Notes under the pieces: generated by a model
What the model was told of the DNA's origin: nothing
The model's input: only the letters and a program-made list of their open reading frames with translations
The model's database searches: none
Translations under genes and position numbers: made by a program
From: Synergistaceae bacterium UBA6101
GTDB taxonomy: Bacteria; Synergistota; Synergistia; Synergistales; Synergistaceae
Direction of reading: 5' to 3'
DNA length: 64,000 nt
NCBI GenBank assembly: GCA_002428495.1
Contig: DIWR01000031.1
Span: 56,059-120,058, forward strand
Shown: positions 17,282 through 25,422 of the stretch, in pieces
Position numbering within the stretch: position 1 is the stretch's first letter
How the letters are laid out: each line of letters begins with the position of its first letter

Positions 17282-18541
17282 TCAGTTGATTTCTTTTTTT
17301 ATTAATGCCGATATCCTTGCACAGTTTTTACCGTCACAGTAAGCAAATGCATATTTCTTACCTGATTCTATCTTGTCCCTGAAGAGTTCCGTTGAGTAAT
17401 TGTTTTCTACAAAATACCTCACCCATTCGGCAGCCTTCCGCGCATTGTAAACCGCCGGACCAAAGAGATCCTTTTTCATATTTATGTACGCACCTGTGTT
17501 TTCGATGTATTTATCTATGTCAAATTGATAAAAAAGGACAGGTTTGTCAAGATAAAGAAAATCCCACGATATACTGGAATAATCAGTTATCAGCAGGGAA
17601 CTCTCAACAAGGACCCTCTGCAGATCAGCACCCAGATCAATGATGTTCGTACTCTTTAGTGTAAAATTATTTTTAAAATCTTCAAAGAAATCTCTCATCC
17701 ACATGTGGACATAAATATTTAAAGTGATGCCTTTTTCGTGCAGGTATTCATCAAGCGATGAATCTACAAGAAAGGATTTTATCTGTCTGAAAAAATCAGT
17801 TTTTGCCAGACTTATTTTTGAGGCATTCCATTCTCTCCAGGTCGGCATATAAAGAATAGAAAGCCCGTTAGCACGTGCACCATTTTTTAAACTGTCAAGT
17901 CTGTCATAGCGCGCAAGACCTGCAACCGCCGTCTTTTCTTTCGGAACACCCCAGAAAGAGCTGTGGATCATTGCCTCTTCTTCCGACCCTGAAATGATAA
18001 GATCCCAGTCGGCGGCATCCTGTACAAAATCATTCCCTGATGGAGATCTTAGCGTTTTCGCCCTTTTAAGCGAGGTGAAACCATGATCCAGCATTACGTC
18101 AAGAGCTTGGGGAGTACTGCTTTTTTTATATTCTGTTATATCGTAGCGTCCATGTGTATAAATGTACGCTGCAGCTTGTCCGGCAAGCATACAAGCTCTT
18201 AGCGTGTCCTTGAACACTACTCTGTCTTCAAAGGGTATCCTGCGTTCGTTTCCGGGATCAATGAACGCATCTTTTCTGATTATCCAGTAAGGATCAAAAT
18301 CAGGTTCGTTTCTGACCATGTATTCAAAAAGCGCGGCGCTGTTATCATCATAACGCCTCCCTCCAAAAGCCCCGAAAAGCAACACTGGCTTTCCTTCCGT
18401 TCTTAAACTTTTGGATTTACCAAGTTTAGCTATTAATTTCGCCAGGATATAATTGATGGGAAGTATTATTTTATCTTTAAGGCGCGGTAAAATACGCCGA
18501 GGATTTTTGCTGTATTTTATTGATTCCCTCAGCAGGCTCAA
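17282..18541 (-). CDS. CDP-glycerol glycerophosphotransferase family protein (TagB/TagF-like)
   Basis: A roughly 419-residue single-domain member of the teichoic-acid transferase family. Diagnostic stretches are HGRYDITEYK, MLDHGFTSLKRAK, ISGSEEEA and, near the C-terminus, LLITDYSSISWDFLYLDKPV. The enzymes move glycerol phosphate (or ribitol phosphate) from CDP-linked donors to a glycan or lipid-linked acceptor at the inner membrane. In an LPS-bearing cell it more likely decorates a surface polysaccharide than builds teichoic acid; this is inference from the neighbouring glycan genes. The start is uncertain: the TTG at 18541 has AGAGG eight bases upstream, while the GTG at 18550 overlaps that site. 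Confidence 0.82.
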   Translation of the reverse strand: MSLLRESIKYSKNPRRILPRLKDKIILPINYILAKLIAKLGKSKSLRTEGKPVLLFGAFGGRRYDDNSAALFEYMVRNEPDFDPYWIIRKDAFIDPGNERRIPFEDRVVFKDTLRACMLAGQAAAYIYTHGRYDITEYKKSSTPQALDVMLDHGFTSLKRAKTLRSPSGNDFVQDAADWDLIISGSEEEAMIHSSFWGVPKEKTAVAGLARYDRLDSLKNGARANGLSILYMPTWREWNASKISLAKTDFFRQIKSFLVDSSLDEYLHEKGITLNIYVHMWMRDFFEDFKNNFTLKSTNIIDLGADLQRVLVESSLLITDYSSISWDFLYLDKPVLFYQFDIDKYIENTGAYINMKKDLFGPAVYNARKAAEWVRYFVENNYSTELFRDKIESGKKYAFAYCDGKNCARISALIKKEIN

Positions 18542-18569
18542 TTCAAACACCTCTTATTTAAAAATTAGG

Positions 18570-19811
18570 CTATTGTTCTGTAGTTATTTTTCTGCATTCT
18601 ACGTAGAATCTCTTCTCATCGGCCTCACCGATAGAGAAAGTCTTTCTGGGCAGTACTCCGCCTGCGGCTATGCCGGGGAAGAGGGTGGACTTGTCTATGG
18701 ATTTAAGAAGGATCCCTACCGCCTTTTTCTTTTTGACCAGATCAATGACGTGATTTTCACCATGGATGTAATCAAGTTTTTCCGGGTCGTTCTTCGTAAG
18801 TTCGTCCAGGAAGCGCTGGACGACATCGACAGGGAGCCTTCCGTTTAGTCCATCAAGAGCAAAACCTATTCTATTTTCACTGGGATCAACGAAGGTTATT
18901 TCATCGCCCTCGCGTCCGGTAAGTCCTTTGTCTTCGATATATTTATTGAAATATTTAAGGATGGCGTCACAGTCATAGTCGTCAACGACACGATGGATCG
19001 GTTCAAAGTTCAGTGAATCGTCATGCAGATTGATGACTTCGACCATGGAGAACCTGGCGGGATGGGTAGACTTTTCTTCTTCGCTCAGATCAACTTTGAT
19101 ATTCTCCCAGCATGTCTTTGCGGTAGCAAGTGAATGGTTGCCGTCGCCGGCTGCCAGGAAGAAGTTGCTGCTCTCGGCCTGCATTTGGGATATAAGCTTT
19201 GTCAGAGACTCTGCCCTCTGACCTTCTACAGCATAACCTTTTACGTTGCCGCCGTCCAGCATCAGGTCAAAATCATAGAGCTTCCTGAGCTCGGTTTTTT
19301 GCGCCGCAAGAGGTTCGATCAGTTTTTTATCAGGGTCATCGATCAAAAGCATAACGTGCGGGCATTCCAGTGCGGCGTTTTCCCTTATCCTGACTCTTGG
19401 AGGGATCCTGGACAGTACTGTCCCCTCCGTGGCTCTTATCAGTTTTTCAGAGCCCGGTGTGAAGTCATACTCTTCAAGGTCTATGACTCCGATAAGCCCC
19501 GTTCTTGTACCATGTCCCACCTCGCGTTCGACAAGGACAAAGCCGTTGGATACTGCTTTGGTCACGATCCCGTTTTTAAGATACTCCTTCATGGAAGCGC
19601 ATATATTCTCGATCCTGCCGTCCTGTTTTCCCAGATAGACCTCAGGGAAAACAAGGTTAAGCGCAGATTCGGATGAACCGACAATTTCCCTGACCTTCTC
19701 CCAGTATTCAGGCTGGCTCGTGTACTGGTCACATGCTATAACAGCCCATTTTCCCATCTCTGTTTTTTCGTTTGGCAGCAGTATGTCCGCAGGCATAAAA
19801 CATGGCTTCAT
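18570..19811 (-). CDS. DUF1015 family protein
   Basis: A 413-residue soluble protein of the conserved DUF1015 family (COG4198), whose function I cannot state. Recognisable blocks are FMPADILLPNEK at the start, VIACDQYTSQPEYW, RTGLIGVIDLEEYDF and the central FLAAGDGNHSLATAKTCWE. The ATG at 19811 follows AAAGGGGAA by seven bases; earlier in-frame codons have no such site. It ends 28 bases before the TagF-like start and could be read in one transcript with it. A TATAAT at 19875-19880 (minus strand) may be its -10. Confidence 0.85.
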   Translation of the reverse strand: MKPCFMPADILLPNEKTEMGKWAVIACDQYTSQPEYWEKVREIVGSSESALNLVFPEVYLGKQDGRIENICASMKEYLKNGIVTKAVSNGFVLVEREVGHGTRTGLIGVIDLEEYDFTPGSEKLIRATEGTVLSRIPPRVRIRENAALECPHVMLLIDDPDKKLIEPLAAQKTELRKLYDFDLMLDGGNVKGYAVEGQRAESLTKLISQMQAESSNFFLAAGDGNHSLATAKTCWENIKVDLSEEEKSTHPARFSMVEVINLHDDSLNFEPIHRVVDDYDCDAILKYFNKYIEDKGLTGREGDEITFVDPSENRIGFALDGLNGRLPVDVVQRFLDELTKNDPEKLDYIHGENHVIDLVKKKKAVGILLKSIDKSTLFPGIAAGGVLPRKTFSIGEADEKRFYVECRKITTEQ

Positions 19812-20106
19812 TATAATTTCCCCTTTGTTGTGATGTTTAGTCAGCACAGTGTAAATTTTAGAGTATAGGTGGATATTATACTACAGCGGCATGGGCCCGT
19901 GCCGCGGGAATCGGTTGGAAATCGATAGCAAATCAGTTGGGAGAGGCTGTGGCGAGAACCATGCCACGAAAATCGGTCGCTGATCGGTCGGGAATCTATT
20001 GCAAATCAGTTTTTAAGAACGGTGAACCTGCTCCTTCTTCGTCATCCCGCTATGCACCCTCCACGTCATCCCAGTATGCACCTGAGCCTGCTTTACAACA
20101 CAATTA
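19812..20106. repeat. Gene-free stretch with short repeats (island I)
   Basis: No gene is seen. From about 19910 to 20005 the sequence repeats motifs such as ATCGGTTGGAAATCGATAGC and AAATCAGTTGGGAG, the same vocabulary as the islands at 49.9 and 54.0 kb. From about 20035 the phrases GTCATCCCGCTATGCACC and GTCATCCCAGTATGCACC form an imperfect direct repeat. Confidence 0.6.
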
Positions 20107-20982
20107 TTATTTAATTTCCCTTCTTTTCTCAATTACTTCCGGCAATTCCTTTATTTTTTCGGCTTCCATTAACACTTGAAGCTGATATTGTGCGATTTTG
20201 TATAGAGTATCAAAACGATCAGCCTTATCCATTCCTTCTTTTAGCAGCTCAGCATTGTGGGTTTCCAAGTTTGATAATACCGTCAGTTCAAGAATAGAAG
20301 CGTAGTCTCTGATATTATAATTCTTTGGAATATCCGGATTCGCATCACGCCACGCTTTGGCTGTGCATCCGAACAGCGCTACATTCAGCAGATCAGCTTC
20401 GTCAGCATACGCAAGCCATTCCATACTTTTTGCAAAATTCTTTTGCGGTAAAACATAATTCTTTACTGCATCTGTATGGATCAGGTAATTGTTCTTAGAC
20501 AAAAAACGCTTTGCGGTCCACTCAAGCTTTAAACGGTCATTTTCGTCGTCTTTAAGTCGTTGGTATTCTTTGAGCAGGTACAGTTTAAAGATGGGACTGA
20601 TCGCTGACCCGAATTCAAACGCAATATCTTTATGTGCATATGTACCACCATACCTCCCGACCTGAACATACATTCCAATTGCGTTTGTTTTTTCTATCCA
20701 TTCTTTTGCGCTCAGCGTGAAAGTATGGAGACCGGCTCCGCTTTTAAAGTGGTCGAATTCGACCACTTTAAAAGCGGGGTTATATAAAATTTCCCAAGTA
20801 CCCAAAAACTCCAGAGTAGATCGGGTGCGCAGCCAATTTTTGATAATATCCGCTGCTCGTGGTGCGTCCGCCCGAGCTTTCACCATATCTGTCAGGCAGA
20901 TGTAGTCATTTTGATTGACATTCATGATCGTTACAGGAATATTCTGTACAGTAATTAAGGAAGTTTTTTTCAAATTACTCAT
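20107..20982 (-). CDS. KilA-N domain protein
   Basis: A 291-residue protein with an N-terminal KilA-N domain (about residues 10-125: ICLTDMVKAR, IIKNWLRTRSTLEFLG, GRYGGTYAHKDIAFEFG), a DNA-binding-type fold common in phage and mobile-element proteins. The C-terminal part is helical with no function I recognise. Such genes often stand alone as antirepressor-like or mobile cargo, which fits its isolation between repeat islands. The ATG at 20982 has GGAGGGA eight bases upstream. A perfect 40-bp palindrome inside the gene encodes the mirror-like FKVVEFDHFK stretch. Confidence 0.85.
   Translation of the reverse strand: MSNLKKTSLITVQNIPVTIMNVNQNDYICLTDMVKARADAPRAADIIKNWLRTRSTLEFLGTWEILYNPAFKVVEFDHFKSGAGLHTFTLSAKEWIEKTNAIGMYVQVGRYGGTYAHKDIAFEFGSAISPIFKLYLLKEYQRLKDDENDRLKLEWTAKRFLSKNNYLIHTDAVKNYVLPQKNFAKSMEWLAYADEADLLNVALFGCTAKAWRDANPDIPKNYNIRDYASILELTVLSNLETHNAELLKEGMDKADRFDTLYKIAQYQLQVLMEAEKIKELPEVIEKRREIK
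20738..20777. repeat. Perfect 40-bp palindrome inside the KilA-N gene
   Basis: The sequence centred on GAATTC between 20757 and 20758 reads the same on both strands for 20 bases to each side, starting CCGCTTTTAAAGTGG. There is no loop. It lies wholly within coding sequence. Confidence 0.98.
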
Positions 20983-21548
20983 GACTCTGTCCCTCCAAGC
21001 AATAAAAAATTGGTATTCCAAGTCGAGAAACCGATATTGTCAATATTTTTACAACCACTCAACAATATCAAGGGCCAATTCCCCGGCGGATGAAGCTTCC
21101 GCCAAATTCTCCAGCGACAAGTGTCGCGAATTCTCCGAAGCCGGAGGCCACAAACTCACCGCGGCATGATCCTCGCCGCCTTCCCTCACAACCGTTTGAC
21201 TACTGTTTGACGATCGTCCGTTTGACCGCCCCTACAACTGCTTCCCGACTGCTTCACGGCGATGAAATCGCCACTTCTCGCGGCATCTTCACGCCGCACT
21301 TCGCCATTGTGCCTGCATACGTTGAGGTGATGGAGTATCGCATGTTGTTAAGTCATCGCCGCGATATGCCCCAATTGCGCGGAATTAAGGCAGATTGGAG
21401 ATGATAGCGACGCAGGAATCTGCCGGAAGACACATCGGCGGGAGTCAGTAGGTAATCGATTGGAAATCAGTTGGTCCTTGGCTCTTAACGACTGCTTGCC
21501 TATCGCTTGCCAGTATTCTAATTGCCAATTGCTCGCCCGCTGAACGTA
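20983..21548. repeat. Repeat island II: hairpin-linker modules and phased arrays
   Basis: No gene is seen. 21076-21180 has short dyads such as GGCGGATGAAGCTTCCGCC and GCGACAAGTGTCGC joined by AATTC-type linkers. 21187-21260 has GTTTGAC cores and the phrase CGCCCCTACAACTGCTT shared with the islands at 33.1 and 37.4 kb. 21262-21300 has the GGCGATGAAATCGCC and GCGGCATCTTCACGCCGC dyads. 21440-21540 has ATCGATTGG and GCTTGCC repeats. Confidence 0.75.
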
Positions 21549-23168
21549 CTATTCGGCGCTTATGCTGCTAAAATTCCTATACGTCACATTGGCCTCTCCG
21601 CCCTTGATAGGGCTAACGTACTTTCTGAGGGTGTAATCTACCCTCTGTCCGGGGTTATCGCCGTTCCTGCTGTATTTAGCGGCAAGGGAGGCACAGAACT
21701 TTATGGCCTTATCCTTTTCTTCTTCGGTCGGGGCTGAAGTGAATCGCAATATGACGTGGGCTCCGGGTACGCCCTGGGCATGGAACCAAATATCATCAGC
21801 ATTGGCAAGCTTGAATGTAACGTATCTGTTGCCCTTGGAAGAGAGTCCGACAAAAACAAGTGCATATTCAAGATCGAATCGCTTATGCGGAGGGAGGGGG
21901 GGGGCGGTCTTCTTTTTAGCGTTTCGCTGCTTCGAATATTTGATGCCAAGTTCCTCTTCAACAAGAGCGAGCGACTCTGTGTCATCCATTGACAGTATGA
22001 TCGCCATCTGCTCCCTGAGATCCTCAAGCTCTTCTTTTACTTTTATCAGAACTTTGGCTGCCCTTTCCTGTGCCGAAATTATCTTCTTGTACTTCGCAAA
22101 ATAACGTGCTGAATTTTTTGCAGCGGAGAGCCTTGGATCAAGAGGCACCGTTTCCCGGACCTCATTGCCCTCACTGTCCCAGTAGGTCACACAGGCCTTC
22201 TCGGCTCCCGGGGTTATCTGCCATGAATTCGCAACAAGGGCATCTCCATATTTTTTATATTTTTCCGCATCCTCTTCGTGAAGAAGCTTCTCAATGTCGG
22301 CTGTCTGCCTTTCTCGTCTCACTGTTTCGCGTTCTATTTGATCAGTGATGATCTTACGTCTTCTGTTCAGGGACACATCGGCGATCGGACTTAAAACAAC
22401 TGTCCGTCCTGTATCGGCGGTCGTTGTATCCTGTATGGCTGACGCTCCTTCCAATAGTTCGGGCAATACGGTGAGATATTTTTTTACCAGCTGCGGAATG
22501 TATGAGGAAATGTCAGTTTCATTTTTGTAAAATCCATTCAGGTATCGGGCTGCTCTTTCGACTTCCGGTTCGGAGAGTCTCTCAAGAAGTTTTTTTCCAA
22601 ACCCTGCAACAGATCTCAGAGTTTCGTTGGAGGGACGTTCGAGCCATTCCTCCAACGCAATGCCCTTAAATTCCGGGGGCATGGAGTAGGGCTGACCTGG
22701 CAGGACAGAGCGAAACCTGTTGTCGGCAGGATGTATGTGCTTGGCTGTTTCAAGAACCATGTCATTCTCATCTGAAAGAATGAGGTTGCTGTAACGCTCC
22801 ATAGTCTCAAGGATCAGATGCCTTGTATTGGAGAAGCCGGCGCCTATAGTCTTTGTAAAGGTCAGTCTGATGATCCTGTCCCTGTTCAGCTGGCAGACAT
22901 CAGTAAACTCCGCTCCCGAGATGTTGCTTTTGAGGGCGTTTACGATCGGCGGAGTCTGCTTGGCACTTGCAATGAGTTCCTTTTTTTCTTTCTCTGATAT
23001 AACTGCTATTCCGCAGTTCTGAGCACCCCACGAAAGCAAAAGGACAGTGCTTCCCGAAATCGAGACTGCTACCCAGCTGTCCCCGCCCTCAAGCTTCTGA
23101 ACTCTTTTGCCAATATGTTTTTTTAACTCCCTGCTCCAGATCCAGACAAGTTCAGGCCCGAATGAGAT
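21549..23168 (-). CDS. rqcH: Ribosome quality-control protein RqcH (NFACT family), apparently starting at ATC
   Basis: RqcH/NFACT binds stalled 50S subunits and recruits tRNA-Ala for alanine tailing. The NFACT-N region, a coiled-coil middle (about residues 290-400) and the NFACT-R domain with FDLEYALVFVGLSSKGN and DDIWFHAQGVPGAHVIL are clear. The first usual start codon in frame is a TTG at 23039, which would remove about 43 conserved-looking residues. The frame stays open above it, reading SFGPELVWIWSRELKKHIG. An ATC at 23166-23168 is eight bases after AAAGGGGG (23177-23184). With ATC as codon 1 the protein is 539 residues, and the Asp-Arg pair in NRDRIIRL falls at 97/98, the numbering I recall for the essential pair of B. 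subtilis RqcH. Confidence 0.85.
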   Translation of the reverse strand: MSFGPELVWIWSRELKKHIGKRVQKLEGGDSWVAVSISGSTVLLLSWGAQNCGIAVISEKEKKELIASAKQTPPIVNALKSNISGAEFTDVCQLNRDRIIRLTFTKTIGAGFSNTRHLILETMERYSNLILSDENDMVLETAKHIHPADNRFRSVLPGQPYSMPPEFKGIALEEWLERPSNETLRSVAGFGKKLLERLSEPEVERAARYLNGFYKNETDISSYIPQLVKKYLTVLPELLEGASAIQDTTTADTGRTVVLSPIADVSLNRRRKIITDQIERETVRRERQTADIEKLLHEEDAEKYKKYGDALVANSWQITPGAEKACVTYWDSEGNEVRETVPLDPRLSAAKNSARYFAKYKKIISAQERAAKVLIKVKEELEDLREQMAIILSMDDTESLALVEEELGIKYSKQRNAKKKTAPPLPPHKRFDLEYALVFVGLSSKGNRYVTFKLANADDIWFHAQGVPGAHVILRFTSAPTEEEKDKAIKFCASLAAKYSRNGDNPGQRVDYTLRKYVSPIKGGEANVTYRNFSSISAE

Positions 23169-23327
23169 GGGTAGGACCCCCTTTACACTTACAAATTTAT
23201 CAAAGTATTAATATAGCATAATTGGGGCGGCAGGTGACAGGCCGGGGGTGAAACTGCGGCAGGATCGGCAAGCATGGGCAAGCCGTAGGCAAGCGATCGC
23301 AGGGGCGGGCGGGGAGTGCCCCCGCCG

Positions 23328-23440
23328 GGGAATTTGCAGCCTCCGGGCTGCGGAGAATTCGCGACATTCGTCGCTGGGGAATTTGCATCGCTTCGCATCG
23401 CGGAGAATTTGCGGCCAAAGGCCGCGGAGGTTCAAAATCA
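23328..23440. repeat. Hairpin-linker array
   Basis: Linkers of the form GCGGAGAATTTGC or GCTGGGGAATTTGC alternate with different dyads: AGCC-tccg-GGCT, GAC-attc-GTC, a GCATCGC direct pair, and GGCC-aaa-GGCC. Linkers are nearly constant while stems change on both sides together. Similar arrays are at 28376-28490 and, inverted, 37529-37610. Confidence 0.85.
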
Positions 23441-23794
23441 CCGTCGTTCCCGAATGATTGTATCAGGAGAATGCTGTTTCCTGCTAAGGAAACATTTAAA
23501 TACTCCTTAGCATTCGATCTATTTCGAGTGCGTTTCGAGATCGGGAGAGCACTGTTTTCCGTCAGGAAAACTATTAAAATTGACCTTAGTGCTCGAACCA
23601 TTTCGAGTGCGTTCCGAGATCGGGAGAGCACTGTTTTCCGTCAGGAAAACTATTAAAATTGACCTTAGTGCTCGAACCATTTCGAGTGCGTTCCGAGATC
23701 GGGAGAGCAGCGGCTTGGGGTCGGAGTCTGTAAAGCTTGTAATAACCTAAGTTCGAAGACACTGGATCCCCGATTTAAGCACTCGGGGACGACG
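23441..23794. repeat. REPIN-like inverted doublet a, with three 79-bp units in its left arm
   Basis: The left end is CCGTCGTTCCCGAATG and the right end is CACTCGGGGACGACG. Each end is itself a small CCCGA/TCGGG-type hairpin. Three tandem units (23461-23699) separate the left end from the usual spacer. Confidence 0.85.
23461..23699 (+). repeat. Tandem 79-bp repeat, three copies
   Basis: GATCGGG recurs at 23539, 23618 and 23697, giving an exact 79-bp period; the second and third copies are nearly identical and the first is diverged. Each unit has nested stems: GAGCACT/AGTGCTC outside and GTTTTCC/GGAAAAC inside. Two more copies are at 32665-32822 and one, inverted, at about 23940-24016. Confidence 0.92.
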
Positions 23795-23840
23795 ATTCTT
23801 AGATCTTGATCCTAGACACAAAAATTTAAGTTCATTTCAT

Positions 23841-24039
23841 CGTCTCTCCCGGACGCTGCTTAACGGGAGTCCAGCGGCTTGGGGTTTAAGACCTACAAAC
23901 TTAGTCATAGTCAGAATCTAGAGGCACTGGATCCCCGATCTCAAAACGCATTCGAAATGGTTCGAGCACTATGGTCAATTTTAATAGTTTTCCTGACGGA
24001 AAACAGTGCTCTCCCGATACAAGCACTCGGGGACGACGG
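23841..24039. repeat. REPIN-like inverted doublet b, with one 79-bp unit in its right arm
   Basis: Runs from CGTCTCTCCCGGACG to CACTCGGGGACGACGG. The usual spacer ending in CACTGGATCCCCGATC is followed by one inverted 79-bp unit before the right-hand end. Confidence 0.82.
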
Positions 24040-24290
24040 ATTTTTAAGGATTTTTTCAGATTTTACGATCGCTCAGCAACCGCTTAGCGACGGCTCAGCA
24101 ATTGCTTAGCCATTTTCTTAAAACCAACTGCCTGCCTTTATAACCTCTTCCCGCCGGCTATGTCGGCACTTCTCGGCGATGGGATCGCCACTTCTCGCGG
24201 CATCTCCACGCCGCGCTTCTCCCGCCCCTCCAACCGTTTGCCTATTTATCGCCAGTACTTAAAAACGAAGATGGCCTCATCATAATCTTA

Positions 24291-24420
24291 ATAAATTGGG
24301 ACAGAGAACAGATGATGACGACGCAATGCGCAGCGGACACTTGCGAAGGCGTATATCAATACGTCGAAGCCAGGGTCCGCAAGCCTTGCTAAGTCAGCGC
24401 TGTTATATGTCCCAATTTAT
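24291..24420. repeat. 130-bp MITE-like element with perfect 12-bp terminal inverted repeats
   Basis: Ends are ATAAATTGGGAC and GTCCCAATTTAT. It has no coding capacity. The inner sequence CAGCGCTGACTTAGCAAGGC (on the minus strand) recurs at 36843-36915. The right end overlaps the last 18 bases of rluD. Confidence 0.82.
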
Positions 24421-25422
24421 CCTCCGAAGGAGAGCAGACAGCTCGGCCGCCAGCGGCGCGCGAAAAGCCATTTTCTGCTTCGTTCGGGGATGCTCGAAAC
24501 TCAGCTTCCATGAGTGGAGAAAGACCCTGTATTCTTCGAAGGGCGATGGCTTTGAGGGGGCGTAGGTTTTGTCGCCTACCAGGGGGCATTTTATAGCGGC
24601 CATGTGGACCCTTATCTGGTGGGTACGGCCGGTGTGGAGACGGCATTTTACAAGAGAGTATCCGTTTCTGCTCCAGATGGTACCGTAGTCCGTCCAGGCG
24701 TCCCTGCCGTCTTCTGTCACGGCCATTCTCAGCTTGTTGTATGGGTCACGGCCTATGGGATAGCGGATCTCGCCTTTTGGCGAGGGCGGCGTTCCCCAGC
24801 AGAGCGCAAGGTATTCTTTTTCTACTCTCCTGGCTTTGAAGTCCCTGAAGAGACCCTCCTGCGCGAGGCCGTTCCTTGCGACCACCATGAGGCCTGATGT
24901 TGTGGCGTCGAGCCTGTGGACTATTCCGGGGCGCTTTACTCCGTTGAGGCAGCCGATATCCGGGTATCTGTAGAGGAGACCGTGGACAAGGGTCCCGGTC
25001 CAGTGGCCGGGGGCGGGATGGACTACCATGCCTGCGGGCTTGTTTATCACTATTATGTCGGTGTCTGAGTATACTTCTTCGAAGGGGACATCCTCAGGTT
25101 CGAGGTCGAGGGTCTCTTCCGGCGGGAGCGAGACCTTTATTACGTCGTTTGTCTCGACTTTTATCGAGGGCTTGATGCGTCTTTCTGGAAGGAGCGATGT
25201 CCTTCCCTCTTTTATGAGTTTCTGCGAAAAACCCCTGCTGAGCCCGAGCTGCCTTGAGATTACGAAATCGAGCCTATGGCCTGACATCTCCTCTGATACG
25301 GTGAATGTTTCAATTACAGCGATACTCTCCTGAGGGCTTTCTTCCTCATAGAAAAAGAGGGAAGAGGCTTCCCTCTCCCCCGCTTTTATATTTATATCTT
25401 CTCTTTTAGTCTCCGATGACAT
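24403..25422 (-). CDS. RluD-family 23S rRNA pseudouridine synthase
   Basis: A 339-residue large-subunit pseudouridine synthase. An N-terminal S4 domain (from about MSGHRLDFVISRQLGLSRGF) is followed by the catalytic domain with IVINKPAGMVVHP and the hallmark GIVHRLDATTSGLMVVA with its catalytic Asp, and later LHTGRTHQIRVH. Residues before the S4 domain are low-similarity. The ATG at 25422 lies 14 bases inside the end of ileS, so expression is probably coupled; no strong ribosome-binding site is visible. The last five codons and the stop fall in the terminal repeat of a MITE-like element. Confidence 0.88.
   Translation of the reverse strand: MSSETKREDINIKAGEREASSLFFYEEESPQESIAVIETFTVSEEMSGHRLDFVISRQLGLSRGFSQKLIKEGRTSLLPERRIKPSIKVETNDVIKVSLPPEETLDLEPEDVPFEEVYSDTDIIVINKPAGMVVHPAPGHWTGTLVHGLLYRYPDIGCLNGVKRPGIVHRLDATTSGLMVVARNGLAQEGLFRDFKARRVEKEYLALCWGTPPSPKGEIRYPIGRDPYNKLRMAVTEDGRDAWTDYGTIWSRNGYSLVKCRLHTGRTHQIRVHMAAIKCPLVGDKTYAPSKPSPFEEYRVFLHSWKLSFEHPRTKQKMAFRAPLAAELSALLRRINWDI

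Larger units (their letters stand above)
23215..24420. repeat. Repeat island III (1.2 kb, no gene)
   Basis: The largest island. In order it holds a GC-rich stretch with GGCAAGC repeats (23260-23295), a hairpin-linker array (23328-23440), two REPIN-like doublets with inserted tandem units (23441-23794 and 23841-24039), an 11-bp phased array (GCTCAGC or GCTTAGC at 24071, 24082, 24093 and 24104), further dyads (24160-24225) and a 130-bp element with terminal inverted repeats (24291-24420). Confidence 0.85.

Noticed and set aside
20107..20982. Prophage region around the KilA-N gene
   Set aside because: No integrase, terminase, capsid or lysis gene is nearby; a single KilA-N gene does not make a prophage.
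23441..24039. Protein-coding insertion sequence in the repeat island
   Set aside because: Open frames here are short, repeat-derived and unlike transposases.
24071..24112. CRISPR-like array
   Set aside because: Repeats are only 7 bp with 4-bp joins and there are no cas genes. The 79-bp units and the 63.9-kb repeats also lack unique spacers of constant length.
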